NCBI RefSeq assembly: GCF_021952865.1
Contig: NZ_CP040792.1
Coordinates: 2,852,001-2,916,000 of the forward strand
Direction of reading: 5' to 3'
Origin: Clavibacter californiensis
Lineage (GTDB): Bacteria > Actinomycetota > Actinomycetes > Actinomycetales > Microbacteriaceae
DNA length: 64,000 nucleotides
The notes beneath the pieces are model-generated. The model was not told the origin of the DNA, made no database searches, and saw nothing but the letters and a program-made list of their open reading frames with translations. Shown here piece after piece: positions 19,059 to 27,639 of this stretch (position 1 is its first letter; the number at the start of each line of letters is the position of its first letter). The translations under genes were made by a program, and so were the position numbers.

Positions 19059-20288
19059 ATGACCTCCCTCATCCGCTCCGAGCGCGTCGCCGCCGGGCTC
19101 CTGCTGCTCGCCGCCGTCGTCGGCCTCGTCGTCGCGAACACGCCGGCCGGGCCCGGTCTCCTCGCCTGGGCCGACGGGCACCTGGCGATCCCCGCGATCG
19201 GCGTCGACCTGTCGATCCGGCACTGGGTCAGCGACGGCCTGCTCGTCGTCTTCTTCTTCATCGTCGCGGTGGAGCTCAAGCACGAGTTCCTGGCGGGCGG
19301 CCTGAACAGCGTCTCCGCGGCGCTCGTGCCCGCCATCGCCGCGGTCGGCGGGGTCTTGGTGCCCGCGGGCGTGTACCTCGCGATCACCGCGGGCAGCGGC
19401 TTCGAGCGCGGCTGGCCCGTGCCGACCGCGACCGACATCGCCTTCGCGCTGGGCGTCCTCGCGGTGTTCGGCCGCGGGCTCCCCGCGGCCGTCCGCGTGT
19501 TCCTCCTGGCACTGGCCGTGCTCGACGACCTCATCGCCATAGGGATCATCGCGGTCTTCTTCACGACCGACCTCGCGATCGTGCCGCTCGTCATCGCCGC
19601 GGTCGGCGTCGTGCTCTTCGCCGTCGTCGGCCGCCTCGGCGTCGGGCGCACGGGCGCCGCGCGGATCGCCGTGGTCGCGCTGCTGGTGCTCATCGCCCTG
19701 GTGACCTGGTGGGCGACGCTCTCCTCCGGGATCCACGCGACCATCGCGGGCGTCGCGCTCGGCTTCGCGCTCCCCCGCCTCTCCGGGCTCCGCGCCGCGC
19801 ACGCGCTGGAGCCCTTCTCGAACGGGATCGTCCTGCCGCTGTTCGCGTTCTCGGCCGCGCTCGTCGCGATCCCCGCGGTCGGCCTGGCGGAGCTCGCGCC
19901 CGCGTTCTGGGGCATCGCGCTCGCGCTGCCGCTCGGCAAGCTCGTGGGGATCACGGCGGGCGGGCTGCTCGGCGCGTGGGTCGCGCGCCGCCGCGGATCC
20001 GCCGGCGGCCTCGCCGTGGCCGACCTCGGGACCGTGTCGCTCCTCGGCGGCATCGGCTTCACGGTGTCGCTGCTGATGAGCGAGCTCGCGTTCGCGGGCC
20101 TCGACGAGGTGCGCGACGAGGGCACGCTCGCGGTGCTGCTGGGATCCGGCGTCGCGATCGTCGCGGCGGCCGTCACGCTGTCGATCCGCAGCGGCCGGGC
20201 ACGTCGCGACGGCGCGGCCTCGGAGGAGGACGACGCGACCCGCGACGACTTCCCGGCGCACGCGGGCGACGGACCGGCCCGCGCCTAG
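19059..20288 (+). CDS. nhaA: Na+/H+ antiporter NhaA
   Basis: 409 residues, about eleven to twelve TM segments. Diagnostic motifs: VVFFFIVAVELKHEF, PTATDIAFALGVLAVFG and LLALAVLDDLIAIGII, whose adjacent aspartates are the ion-binding pair of NhaA. It exports Na+ in exchange for protons for sodium and pH homeostasis. The C-terminus is a charged tail (EEDDATRDD). Transcribed divergently from mazG and converges on mfd with a 21-base gap. Confidence 0.95.
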   Translation: MTSLIRSERVAAGLLLLAAVVGLVVANTPAGPGLLAWADGHLAIPAIGVDLSIRHWVSDGLLVVFFFIVAVELKHEFLAGGLNSVSAALVPAIAAVGGVLVPAGVYLAITAGSGFERGWPVPTATDIAFALGVLAVFGRGLPAAVRVFLLALAVLDDLIAIGIIAVFFTTDLAIVPLVIAAVGVVLFAVVGRLGVGRTGAARIAVVALLVLIALVTWWATLSSGIHATIAGVALGFALPRLSGLRAAHALEPFSNGIVLPLFAFSAALVAIPAVGLAELAPAFWGIALALPLGKLVGITAGGLLGAWVARRRGSAGGLAVADLGTVSLLGGIGFTVSLLMSELAFAGLDEVRDEGTLAVLLGSGVAIVAAAVTLSIRSGRARRDGAASEEDDATRDDFPAHAGDGPARA

Positions 20289-20309
20289 GCGCGACCGGCC
20301 CACCGCCGA

Positions 20310-23300
20310 TCACGCCTTGGGCGCGGACTCCTTCGCGGCCGGCGCCGGCTCCACCGTGAACACGGCGTCGAGCAGCTGCCGCACCCAGTCGACGAGCTCG
20401 GCATCGGGCAGCGGCTCGCCGTCGCGCTTGGGCAGCGGCACGGTCACGGCGTTGGTCTGCGCGAACAGCCGGCTGCCCGGGTACATGCGCTGCAGGCGCA
20501 CCTGCTTGCTGTCGGCGAGGTCGGCCGGCGCGATGCGCAGGTTCGGCCCCATGGCGACGACCTCGCTGAGCCCGGCCCGCTGCGCCACGCGACGCAGGCG
20601 CGAGACCCGCACGAGGTTGTCGACCTCCACGGGCGGTTCGCCGTAGCGGTCGGACAGCTCCTCGATGACCCGGTCGATCTGGTCGTCGGTCGCCGTGGGC
20701 GACGCCGCGGTGGACAGCTTCTGGTACGCCTCCAGGCGCAGCCGCTCGCTGTCGACGTACTCCTCGGGGATGTGCGCGTCCACCGGCAGCTCGAGCCGCA
20801 GCTCGGTCTGACCCTCGGCGACGTCGCCGCGGAAGGTGGAGACGGCCTCGCCGATCATCCGCAGGTAGAGGTCGAAGCCCACGCCCTGGATGTGGCCGGA
20901 CTGCTCGCCGCCCAGGAGGTTGCCTGCGCCGCGGATCTCGAGGTCCTTGAGCGCGACCTGCATGCCGGATCCCAGCTCGTTGTTCGCCGCGATGGTGGAC
21001 AGCCGGTCGTGCGCCGTCTCGGACAGCGGCTTGTCGGCGTCGTAGAGGAAGTACGCGTAGGCGCGCTCCCGCCCGCGGCCGACGCGACCGCGCAGCTGGT
21101 GCAGCTGGCTGAGGCCGTACTTGTCGGCCCGGTCGATGATGAGCGTGTTCGCGTTCGCGATGTCGAGGCCGGTCTCGATGATGGTGGTCGACACGAGCAC
21201 GTCGAACTTCCGCTCCCAGAAGTCGACGATGACCTGCTCGAGCATCGCCTCGCTCATCTTGCCGTGGGCGACGGCGACGCGCGCCTCGGGCACCAGCTCG
21301 GCCAGCTCAGACGCGACCCGGTTGATGCTCGACACGCGGTTGTGGACGAAGAACACCTGGCCCTCGCGCAGCAGCTCGCGCCGGATGGCGGCCGCGATCT
21401 GCTTCTCGCTGTTCGGGCCCACGAAGGTGAGGATCGGGTGCCGGTCCTCCGGCGGCGTCGCGAGCGTCGACATCTCGCGGATGCCCGTGACCGCCATCTC
21501 GAGCGTGCGCGGGATCGGCGTGGCAGACATCGCGAGGATGTCGACGTTGGCCTTGAGCTTCTTCAGCGCGTCCTTGTGCTCGACGCCGAACCGCTGCTCC
21601 TCGTCGATGATGACGAGCCCCACGTCCTTGAACGCGATGTTGCCGGTGAGCAGGCGGTGCGTGCCGATGACGACGTCGACCGAGCCGTCCTCGAGGCCCT
21701 TGACGGTCTCGCGCGACTCCTTCTCCGACTGGAAGCGGCTGAGCTGGCGCAGGTGCACGGGGAACCCGGCGAAGCGCTCCGAGAAGGTCTCGAAGTGCTG
21801 CTTCACGAGGAGCGTCGTGGGCACGAGCATCACGACCTGCTTGCCGTCCTGCACGGCCTTGAACGCGGCGCGCACGGCGATCTCGGTCTTGCCGAAGCCG
21901 ACGTCGCCCGAGACCAGGCGGTCCATGGGGATGGGGCTCTCCATGTCGCGCTTGACCTCGTCGATGACGGTGAGCTGGTCCGGCGTCTCCATGAACGGGA
22001 ACGCCTCCTCGAGCTCGCGCTGCCACGGGGTGTCCGGCGGGAAGGAGTGCCCGCGCGACGCCATGCGCGCGGAGTAGAGCTTCACGAGCTCGACCGCGAT
22101 GTCGCGGACGGCCCGGCGTGCCTTGCCCTTCGCCGCGGCCCAGTCGCTGCCGCCCATCTTGCTGAGGGCGGGCTCCTCCCCGCCGACGTAGCGGCTGAGC
22201 AGGTCGAGCTGGTCGGTGGGCACGAAGAGCTTGTCGCCCGGGTAGCCGCGCTTCGAGGGCGCGTACTCGATCACGAGGTACTCGCGGCGGGTCTTCACGG
22301 CGTTGCGGCCGCCCGACGAGACCTCGCGCTGCGTGAGCTCCACGAACCTGCCGATGCCGTGCGTGGTGTGCACGACGTGGTCGCCCGCCTTCAGCTGGAT
22401 GGGGTCGACGACGTTCTTCCGCCGGGTGGCGAGCTTCTTGACCTGGCGGCTGTCGTAGCCGGCCGCGCGCCCGTAGAACTCGCTCTCCGTGAGGAGCGCG
22501 AGCTTGACCTCGGGCATCTCGAAGCCCGCGTCGATGGCGGAGCGGAGCAGGTAGGCGATGCCGGGCTCGGGCTCCGCGGGGAATTCCTCGACCACGCGCG
22601 CCGGGACGCCCGCCTCGCGGAGCACGGTGTCGGCGCGCTCGACGAGGCCGGATCCCTGGGCCACGACGCCCACGCTCCAGCCGTCGGCGAGGCGCTGGCG
22701 CACGTGCTCGATGGCACCGTCGGCGTTGCCCGCGAAGCTCGGCACGGGATCCGCCTGGATGCGCACGGTCATGACCTCGTCGATCCCGAGGTCCTCCGGC
22801 AGCACGTCGGTGGCCTGGAAGCCCGACAGGGTCCACCAGCGGCGCGGGCCGCGGGCGTCGCGCAGGCGCCCGAGCGAGAGGAAGTCGCCGGACGCGAGGT
22901 CGATGGGCGCCTGCGCGCCCGCGGTCGCGGCGTTCCACGCGGCGTCGAGGAACTCGCGGTTGGTGTCGGCGAGGCTCTGGGCGCGCGTGGACACCCGCTC
23001 GGGCGAGACGACGGCGATGGCCGCGTCGACCGGCAGGTAGTGCGTGACCGGCACGAGCCGGTCGACGAGCGCCGGGGCCAGCGACTCCATGCCCTCGACC
23101 GGGATGCCCTCGGCGATCTTGGCGAGCATCTGCTGCAGGTTGGGGAACTCGTGCTGCATCTCGCGAGCGCGCTGGCGCACGGGCGCGCTCAGCAGCAGCT
23201 CGCGGCTCGGTGGCAGCTCGACCGAGGTGATCTCCTCCTCGAGCGAGCGCTGGTCGGCGACCGCGAACGGCCGCATCTGGTCGACCTCGTCGCCGAAGAA

Positions 23301-23942
23301 CTCGACGCGCACGGGGTGGTCGGAGACGGGCGGGAACACGTCGAGGATGCCGCCGCGCACCGCGAACTCGCCGCGGCGCGTGACCATGTCGACGCGCGAG
23401 TAGGCGAGGTCGACGAGCCGGACGGCGAGCTCGGACAGGTCGTGCCCGCGGCTGCCCGTGGCGAGCTGCACGGGCGCGAGCTCGGTGAGGTTGTCGGCGA
23501 CGGGCTGGAGGGCCGCGCGCACCGAGGCGACGATGACGAGCGGCCGCACCTGGTCGGCGGGCACCTCGCGCGCACCCTGGCCGAGCGCGGCATGCCACTG
23601 CTCCATGCGGCGCAGCGCGTGGATCCGCTTGCCCACGATCTCGGCGCTCGGGCTGAGCCGCTCGTGCGGCAGCGTCTCCCACGCCGGGAACTCGAGGATC
23701 TCGGCGTCCGGCAGCACCGCGTCGAGGCTGCGGCGCATGCCCTCGGACTCCCGACCGGTGGCGGTGACGACGAGCAGGCACCCCGGGATGCCGCGCTGGA
23801 TGCGCTGGCGCAGGAGCCCCGCGAGCAGCGGCCCCTGGAGCCCCTCGGTGAGGGAGAAGTCGGCGTCGCGGGAGGCCGATGCGAGGGCGTCGTCGAACGT
23901 GGAGGCGCGCGAGAGCGCCGGGATCAAGCCCTGGAGGATCAC
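20310..23942 (-). CDS. mfd: Transcription-repair coupling factor Mfd
   Basis: 1210 residues. Order of domains: UvrB-like module (about 1-350), RNA-polymerase-interacting domain near EYLVIEYAPSKRGYPGDKLFVPTDQ, then a RecG-type SF2 translocase with GDVGFGKTEIAVRAAF (Walker A), IIDEEQRFGVEHKD (Walker B) and LHQLRGRVGRG (motif VI), and the C-terminal TRCF domain. It displaces stalled RNA polymerase and recruits UvrA. The GTG start gives MILQGLIPAL. Downstream of pth on the same strand with an 88-base gap. Confidence 0.97.
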   Translation of the reverse strand: MILQGLIPALSRASTFDDALASASRDADFSLTEGLQGPLLAGLLRQRIQRGIPGCLLVVTATGRESEGMRRSLDAVLPDAEILEFPAWETLPHERLSPSAEIVGKRIHALRRMEQWHAALGQGAREVPADQVRPLVIVASVRAALQPVADNLTELAPVQLATGSRGHDLSELAVRLVDLAYSRVDMVTRRGEFAVRGGILDVFPPVSDHPVRVEFFGDEVDQMRPFAVADQRSLEEEITSVELPPSRELLLSAPVRQRAREMQHEFPNLQQMLAKIAEGIPVEGMESLAPALVDRLVPVTHYLPVDAAIAVVSPERVSTRAQSLADTNREFLDAAWNAATAGAQAPIDLASGDFLSLGRLRDARGPRRWWTLSGFQATDVLPEDLGIDEVMTVRIQADPVPSFAGNADGAIEHVRQRLADGWSVGVVAQGSGLVERADTVLREAGVPARVVEEFPAEPEPGIAYLLRSAIDAGFEMPEVKLALLTESEFYGRAAGYDSRQVKKLATRRKNVVDPIQLKAGDHVVHTTHGIGRFVELTQREVSSGGRNAVKTRREYLVIEYAPSKRGYPGDKLFVPTDQLDLLSRYVGGEEPALSKMGGSDWAAAKGKARRAVRDIAVELVKLYSARMASRGHSFPPDTPWQRELEEAFPFMETPDQLTVIDEVKRDMESPIPMDRLVSGDVGFGKTEIAVRAAFKAVQDGKQVVMLVPTTLLVKQHFETFSERFAGFPVHLRQLSRFQSEKESRETVKGLEDGSVDVVIGTHRLLTGNIAFKDVGLVIIDEEQRFGVEHKDALKKLKANVDILAMSATPIPRTLEMAVTGIREMSTLATPPEDRHPILTFVGPNSEKQIAAAIRRELLREGQVFFVHNRVSSINRVASELAELVPEARVAVAHGKMSEAMLEQVIVDFWERKFDVLVSTTIIETGLDIANANTLIIDRADKYGLSQLHQLRGRVGRGRERAYAYFLYDADKPLSETAHDRLSTIAANNELGSGMQVALKDLEIRGAGNLLGGEQSGHIQGVGFDLYLRMIGEAVSTFRGDVAEGQTELRLELPVDAHIPEEYVDSERLRLEAYQKLSTAASPTATDDQIDRVIEELSDRYGEPPVEVDNLVRVSRLRRVAQRAGLSEVVAMGPNLRIAPADLADSKQVRLQRMYPGSRLFAQTNAVTVPLPKRDGEPLPDAELVDWVRQLLDAVFTVEPAPAAKESAPKA

Positions 23943-24030
23943 CAGATGATCGTACGCGCCGCCACCGGCGCCCTCGCCGTCGTCCGCCGAGGGCGGACGC
24001 GGGACTCGGGGACCGGGCCGGGCGCGCGGA

Positions 24031-24618
24031 TCAGGACGCGGCGGTGTGGAAGCGCAGCTGCGCCGCGATGAGGCCGTCGGAGGCGATCATCTCGATGGCG
24101 TCTGCCGCGTCCTCCAGCACGTTCGGCAGGACCTGCCGCTCCGTGGAGGAGAAGGGCTTCAGCACGAAGTCGGCGGCGTCCTGGCGACCGGGCGGGCGGC
24201 CGATGCCGATGCGCACGCGCGTGAAGTCGCCCGTCCCCGCGGAGGAGATGATGTCGCGGATCCCGTTGTGCCCGCCGTGCCCGCCGCCCTGCTTGAGCTT
24301 CATCGAGTCGAACGGGATGTCGAGCTCGTCGTGCGCGACGACGAGCTGCGCGGGCTCGAGCGAGAAGTACTTGAGGAGGTTCGCGACCGGCCCGCCGGAC
24401 AGGTTCATGAACGAGCTCGGCTTCGCGAGGATGAGCTTCGGCCCGCCGGGAACCGCGCGCCCCTCCGCGACCTGCGCGTTGGAGCGGTGCGAGCGGAACG
24501 TCGCGCGCATCCGGTCGGCGAGGACGTCGAGCGCCATCTGGCCGACGTTGTGCCGCGTGCCCGCGTACTGCGGGCCGGGGTTGCCGAGGCCGACCACGAG
24601 CAGGGTCCGGTCGTCCAC
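24031..24618 (-). CDS. pth: Peptidyl-tRNA hydrolase
   Basis: 195 residues, standard size. Motifs VVGLGNPGPQYAGTRHNVGQM (catalytic His), FMNLSGGPV, VVAHDELDIPFDSMKLKQGGGHGGHNGIRDI and FTRVRIGIGRP define bacterial Pth, which recycles peptidyl-tRNA released during translation. The GTG start is backed by AGGAG seven bases upstream. It lies between rplY (upstream) and mfd (downstream), a common actinobacterial order. Confidence 0.97.
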   Translation of the reverse strand: MDDRTLLVVGLGNPGPQYAGTRHNVGQMALDVLADRMRATFRSHRSNAQVAEGRAVPGGPKLILAKPSSFMNLSGGPVANLLKYFSLEPAQLVVAHDELDIPFDSMKLKQGGGHGGHNGIRDIISSAGTGDFTRVRIGIGRPPGRQDAADFVLKPFSSTERQVLPNVLEDAADAIEMIASDGLIAAQLRFHTAAS

Positions 24619-24661
24619 GTGCGCTCTCCTCGTCCGTCGATCGCATCCGGGGCGGATGCGC

Positions 24662-24710
24662 GGAGCCCGCCGGCCGCTGCCGGTGTCCCGGACGGCGGCC
24701 GACGGGCTCC
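24662..24710 (-). terminator. Hairpin between rplY and pth
   Basis: Sixteen-base arms (ggagcccgccggccgc and a near-complement with one mismatch) enclose a 17-base loop. It follows the rplY stop by about 50 bases and may attenuate read-through into pth. Confidence 0.6.
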
Positions 24711-24760
24711 GTGGTGCTGTCGTGCTGGTGGTGCGTGCGCGGCCGGGGCCGCGGCGGGTG

Positions 24761-25405
24761 CTACTTGTCGTCGCCGGACTGGTCGCCCGTGGCGCCGTCG
24801 TCGGTGACGTCGACCTCGGCGTCGCCCTCGGCCACGACGTCCTCGTCGACCGCGTCGGTCGTGAGGTCGAGCTGCGGCACGGAGATCGCGAGCACGAGCG
24901 TCTCGGGGTCGGTGACGAGCGTCGCGCCGGCGGGCAGGTCGACCTGGCCGGCCAGGATCTGCGTGCCCTCCTCGAAGCCCTCGATGGAGACGACGAAGCG
25001 CTCCGGGATGTGGGTGGCCTCGACGTCGACCGTGATGGACGTGTACTCGAGGTTGTGGATCGTGCCGGGGTAGGACTCGCCCTCGACGTGGATCGGGACC
25101 TCGACCTCGACGCGCTCGCCCTTGCGGACGACGATGAGGTCGACGTGCTCGATGATCTGGCGCACGGGGTCCTTCTGGACGTCCTTCACGAGCACCAGCT
25201 GGGGCGTGCCCGCGATGTCGAGCGTGATGATCTGGTTGGCCTTGCGGATGATGAGCATGAGCTCGTGGCCCGGCAGCGTGACGTGCTGCGGGTCGGTGCC
25301 GTGGCCGTAGATGACCGCGGGGATCTTGCCGACCGCGCGGATCTTGCGGGCCGCGCCCTTGCCGAACTGCGTGCGCAGCTCCGCGGAGAGGTTGTTGTCA
25401 ACCAT
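24761..25405 (-). CDS. rplY: 50S ribosomal protein L25 (general stress protein Ctc type)
   Basis: 214 residues: N-terminal L25 domain (LSAELRTQFGKGAARKIRAVGKIPAVIYG) plus the C-terminal TL5/Ctc domain, ending in an acidic tail (DVTDDGATGDQSGDDK). It binds 5S rRNA in the large ribosomal subunit. The frame stays open 159 bases further upstream, but the ATG at 25405 has GGAG eight bases before it and starts exactly where homologues start. Upstream of pth on the same strand. Confidence 0.95.
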   Translation of the reverse strand: MVDNNLSAELRTQFGKGAARKIRAVGKIPAVIYGHGTDPQHVTLPGHELMLIIRKANQIITLDIAGTPQLVLVKDVQKDPVRQIIEHVDLIVVRKGERVEVEVPIHVEGESYPGTIHNLEYTSITVDVEATHIPERFVVSIEGFEEGTQILAGQVDLPAGATLVTDPETLVLAISVPQLDLTTDAVDEDVVAEGDAEVDVTDDGATGDQSGDDK

Positions 25406-25573
25406 GGTGTCGCTCCAATTGCGGCCCGTGAGGGCTCGCGTCGTGTGTCTGTGTCTGCTCGAACGCTTGCGCGTGAGGAATGAGGTGCGAGCCCCGTCCA
25501 CCGCGTCGATAACGGACCGCCGCCGCGCTCGCGCGCCGCCCTGCGATCCCTCGCCGAAGTTCAACCCCCGATG

Positions 25574-27556
25574 CTACCGGACGGACGGCTCCCCGGTCGA
25601 CGCGTCGGGTGCGGCCGCCGGCGACGGGGATCCCGGCGCGGGCGGCGTGGACTGGCCGACCCGGAGGCGCAGCCCGTCGTGCACGCCGTCGACGACGTCC
25701 TCGAACGCGACCGGCGCGCCGAGCGTCGCCGAGACGTAGACGCTCACCACGGTCGCGAGCGACAGGAAGGCGTCGTCGACCGTGACCCCGGCCGGTCGGC
25801 CCGAGCGCAGGGCGTCGGCGATGTCGTCGTACTGGCGGTAGTGGCCCTCGAGGTAGGTGTTGTCGAGGCGCGGCGAGCGCGGCAGGTCCGCGGCGTGGAT
25901 CTCCAGCTCGGCGTCGTTGCGCACGTCGGCCTGGGCGGGCACGCCCGACTCGGGCGCCGCGTGGAAGTAGGTGAGGGATCCGGCCTCGATCACGGCGGAT
26001 CCGCGCGTGCCCTGCACCTGCACGCGGGAGTCGAGGCCCGGGTAGCCGGCTGTGGTCGCCTGCAGGGTCGCGAGGGCGCCGGAGGCGAAGCGGATCACGG
26101 CGACCGCGACGTCCTCGACCTCGATGCCGTCGTGCGCGAGCAGCGCGGTCTGCGCGTACACCTCGACCGGGCGGCCGAGGTAGGAGACGAGCAGGTCGAG
26201 CGTGTGCACGCCCTGGTTCATCAGCGCGCCGCCGCCGTCGAGGTCCCACGTGCCGCGCCAGTGGCCGGAGTCGTAGAAGCCCTGGCTGCGCCACCACGGC
26301 GCGCTGGCGACGGCCGTGGTGAGGCGGCCGAGGCGGCCGGAGCGCACGGCCCGGTCGACGACGACGCTCGACGGGTTGAAGCGGTGCTGGCTGATGACGG
26401 TCGAGAGGATCCCCCGGCCGGCGGCCTCGCGCGCGAGCTCGGCGATGCGGCGGCCCCGCGCGAGGTCGACGTCGAGCGGCTTCTCGATGACGACGTGGAG
26501 GCCGGCGGCGAGCGCCTCCTCGGCGAGGCCGATGTGCAGGCCGCTCGGGGTGCAGATGACGACGAGCTCTGCGGCGTCCTCACGGATCATGTCGCCGAGG
26601 TGCGCGAAGACGCGCGGGCGGTCGGCGCGCAGCTCGTCGACCACCACATCGGCGAGCTCGTCGGCGGTCGCGGCCGTGACGTCCACGAGCGCGGCGACGC
26701 GGAACTCCGGGTGCTCGGCGAGGACGCGCGCGTGATGCGTGCCGATGACGCCGCAGCCGACGATCGCGACGCGGATGGGCTCGTGGACGGCCGCCGCGGG
26801 GGCGCCCTCCTGGCCCGCGGACGGGGCCGCGTCGACGCGGTGCGCGTCGACGCGCGGCACGTCGGCGTCGGACCGCGCCTCGCGGACGACCGCGGGGACG
26901 TCCGCCTCGGGCACCGCGGCGGCGGGCTCGGACGCGGTGGCCGGCGCGCCGTCGACCCGGCCGGGCGACGCCGTGCGTGCTCCCGGCAGCAGCTCGCGGA
27001 CGGCCGCGTCGGCGAGCGCGACGGGATCGTCGGTGATGTCGAGCGTGATCCCCTGCTCGTCGTCGCCGAGCGGCTCGAGCGTGCGCAGCTGCGACGCGAG
27101 GAGGCTCGTCGGCATGAAGTGGCCCTCGCGGCCGCCGAGGCGCTCGGCCAGCAGCTCGTGGTCGCCGGCCAGGTGCACGAAGACGGCGTCGGGCGCGGCG
27201 GCGCGGAGGATGTCGCGGTAGGAGCGCTTCAGCGCGCTGCACGCGACGACGGGTCCACCATCGGGGCGCCCGGCGAGCGCGCGGCCGACCTCCTCCAGCC
27301 AGGGCCGGCGGTCGTCGTCGTCGAGCGCGTGGCCCTCGGCCATCTTGCGGCGGTTGGCCTCCGGGTGGAGGTCGTCGCCGTCGATGAAGGGGACGCCGGC
27401 ATCCTGCGCGAGCAGCTCGCCCACCGTCGACTTGCCGGATCCGGAGACCCCCATCACGATCACGGGCGGGAACGGGCGGACGGCGTCGATGCGGATCACT
27501 CCCTGCGGTTCGGTGAGGAACTCGTGCGGCGCGACCGTGCGGGTGCGCTCATCCAT
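25574..27556 (-). CDS. Gluconokinase fused to Gfo/Idh/MocA oxidoreductase
   Basis: 660 residues. Residues about 30-190 are a GntK-type gluconokinase: P-loop GVSGSGKST at 36-44, DGDDLHPEANRRKM, LDDDDRRPWL and ACSALKRSYRD. A Pro/Ala/Asp-rich linker (193-259) leads to a complete Gfo/Idh/MocA dehydrogenase: NAD-binding VAIVGCGVIGTHHA at 263-276, EKPLDVD from 358, and NQGVHTLDLL. Normally these are separate proteins. The gene is divergent from gnd, so the kinase product 6-phosphogluconate would feed the neighbouring enzyme. The dehydrogenase substrate is unknown; a sugar oxidised towards gluconate is one guess. Confidence 0.9.
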   Translation of the reverse strand: MDERTRTVAPHEFLTEPQGVIRIDAVRPFPPVIVMGVSGSGKSTVGELLAQDAGVPFIDGDDLHPEANRRKMAEGHALDDDDRRPWLEEVGRALAGRPDGGPVVACSALKRSYRDILRAAAPDAVFVHLAGDHELLAERLGGREGHFMPTSLLASQLRTLEPLGDDEQGITLDITDDPVALADAAVRELLPGARTASPGRVDGAPATASEPAAAVPEADVPAVVREARSDADVPRVDAHRVDAAPSAGQEGAPAAAVHEPIRVAIVGCGVIGTHHARVLAEHPEFRVAALVDVTAATADELADVVVDELRADRPRVFAHLGDMIREDAAELVVICTPSGLHIGLAEEALAAGLHVVIEKPLDVDLARGRRIAELAREAAGRGILSTVISQHRFNPSSVVVDRAVRSGRLGRLTTAVASAPWWRSQGFYDSGHWRGTWDLDGGGALMNQGVHTLDLLVSYLGRPVEVYAQTALLAHDGIEVEDVAVAVIRFASGALATLQATTAGYPGLDSRVQVQGTRGSAVIEAGSLTYFHAAPESGVPAQADVRNDAELEIHAADLPRSPRLDNTYLEGHYRQYDDIADALRSGRPAGVTVDDAFLSLATVVSVYVSATLGAPVAFEDVVDGVHDGLRLRVGQSTPPAPGSPSPAAAPDASTGEPSVR

Positions 27557-27639
27557 CCTACGAGACGCTCCCCGAGGCCCCGCTGACGGTAGGCAGCCCG
27601 GGCGTACCCTGAGCACGACTGTCGACAAGGAGGCATCAG

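Noticed and set aside
20772-24071. A 1099-codon open frame opposite mfd
   Set aside because: Same GC-driven shadow; the mfd frame carries all helicase motifs.
25406-25564. N-terminal extension of L25
   Set aside because: The frame is open but the translated extension is unlike L25 and the ATG at 25405 has a good ribosome site.
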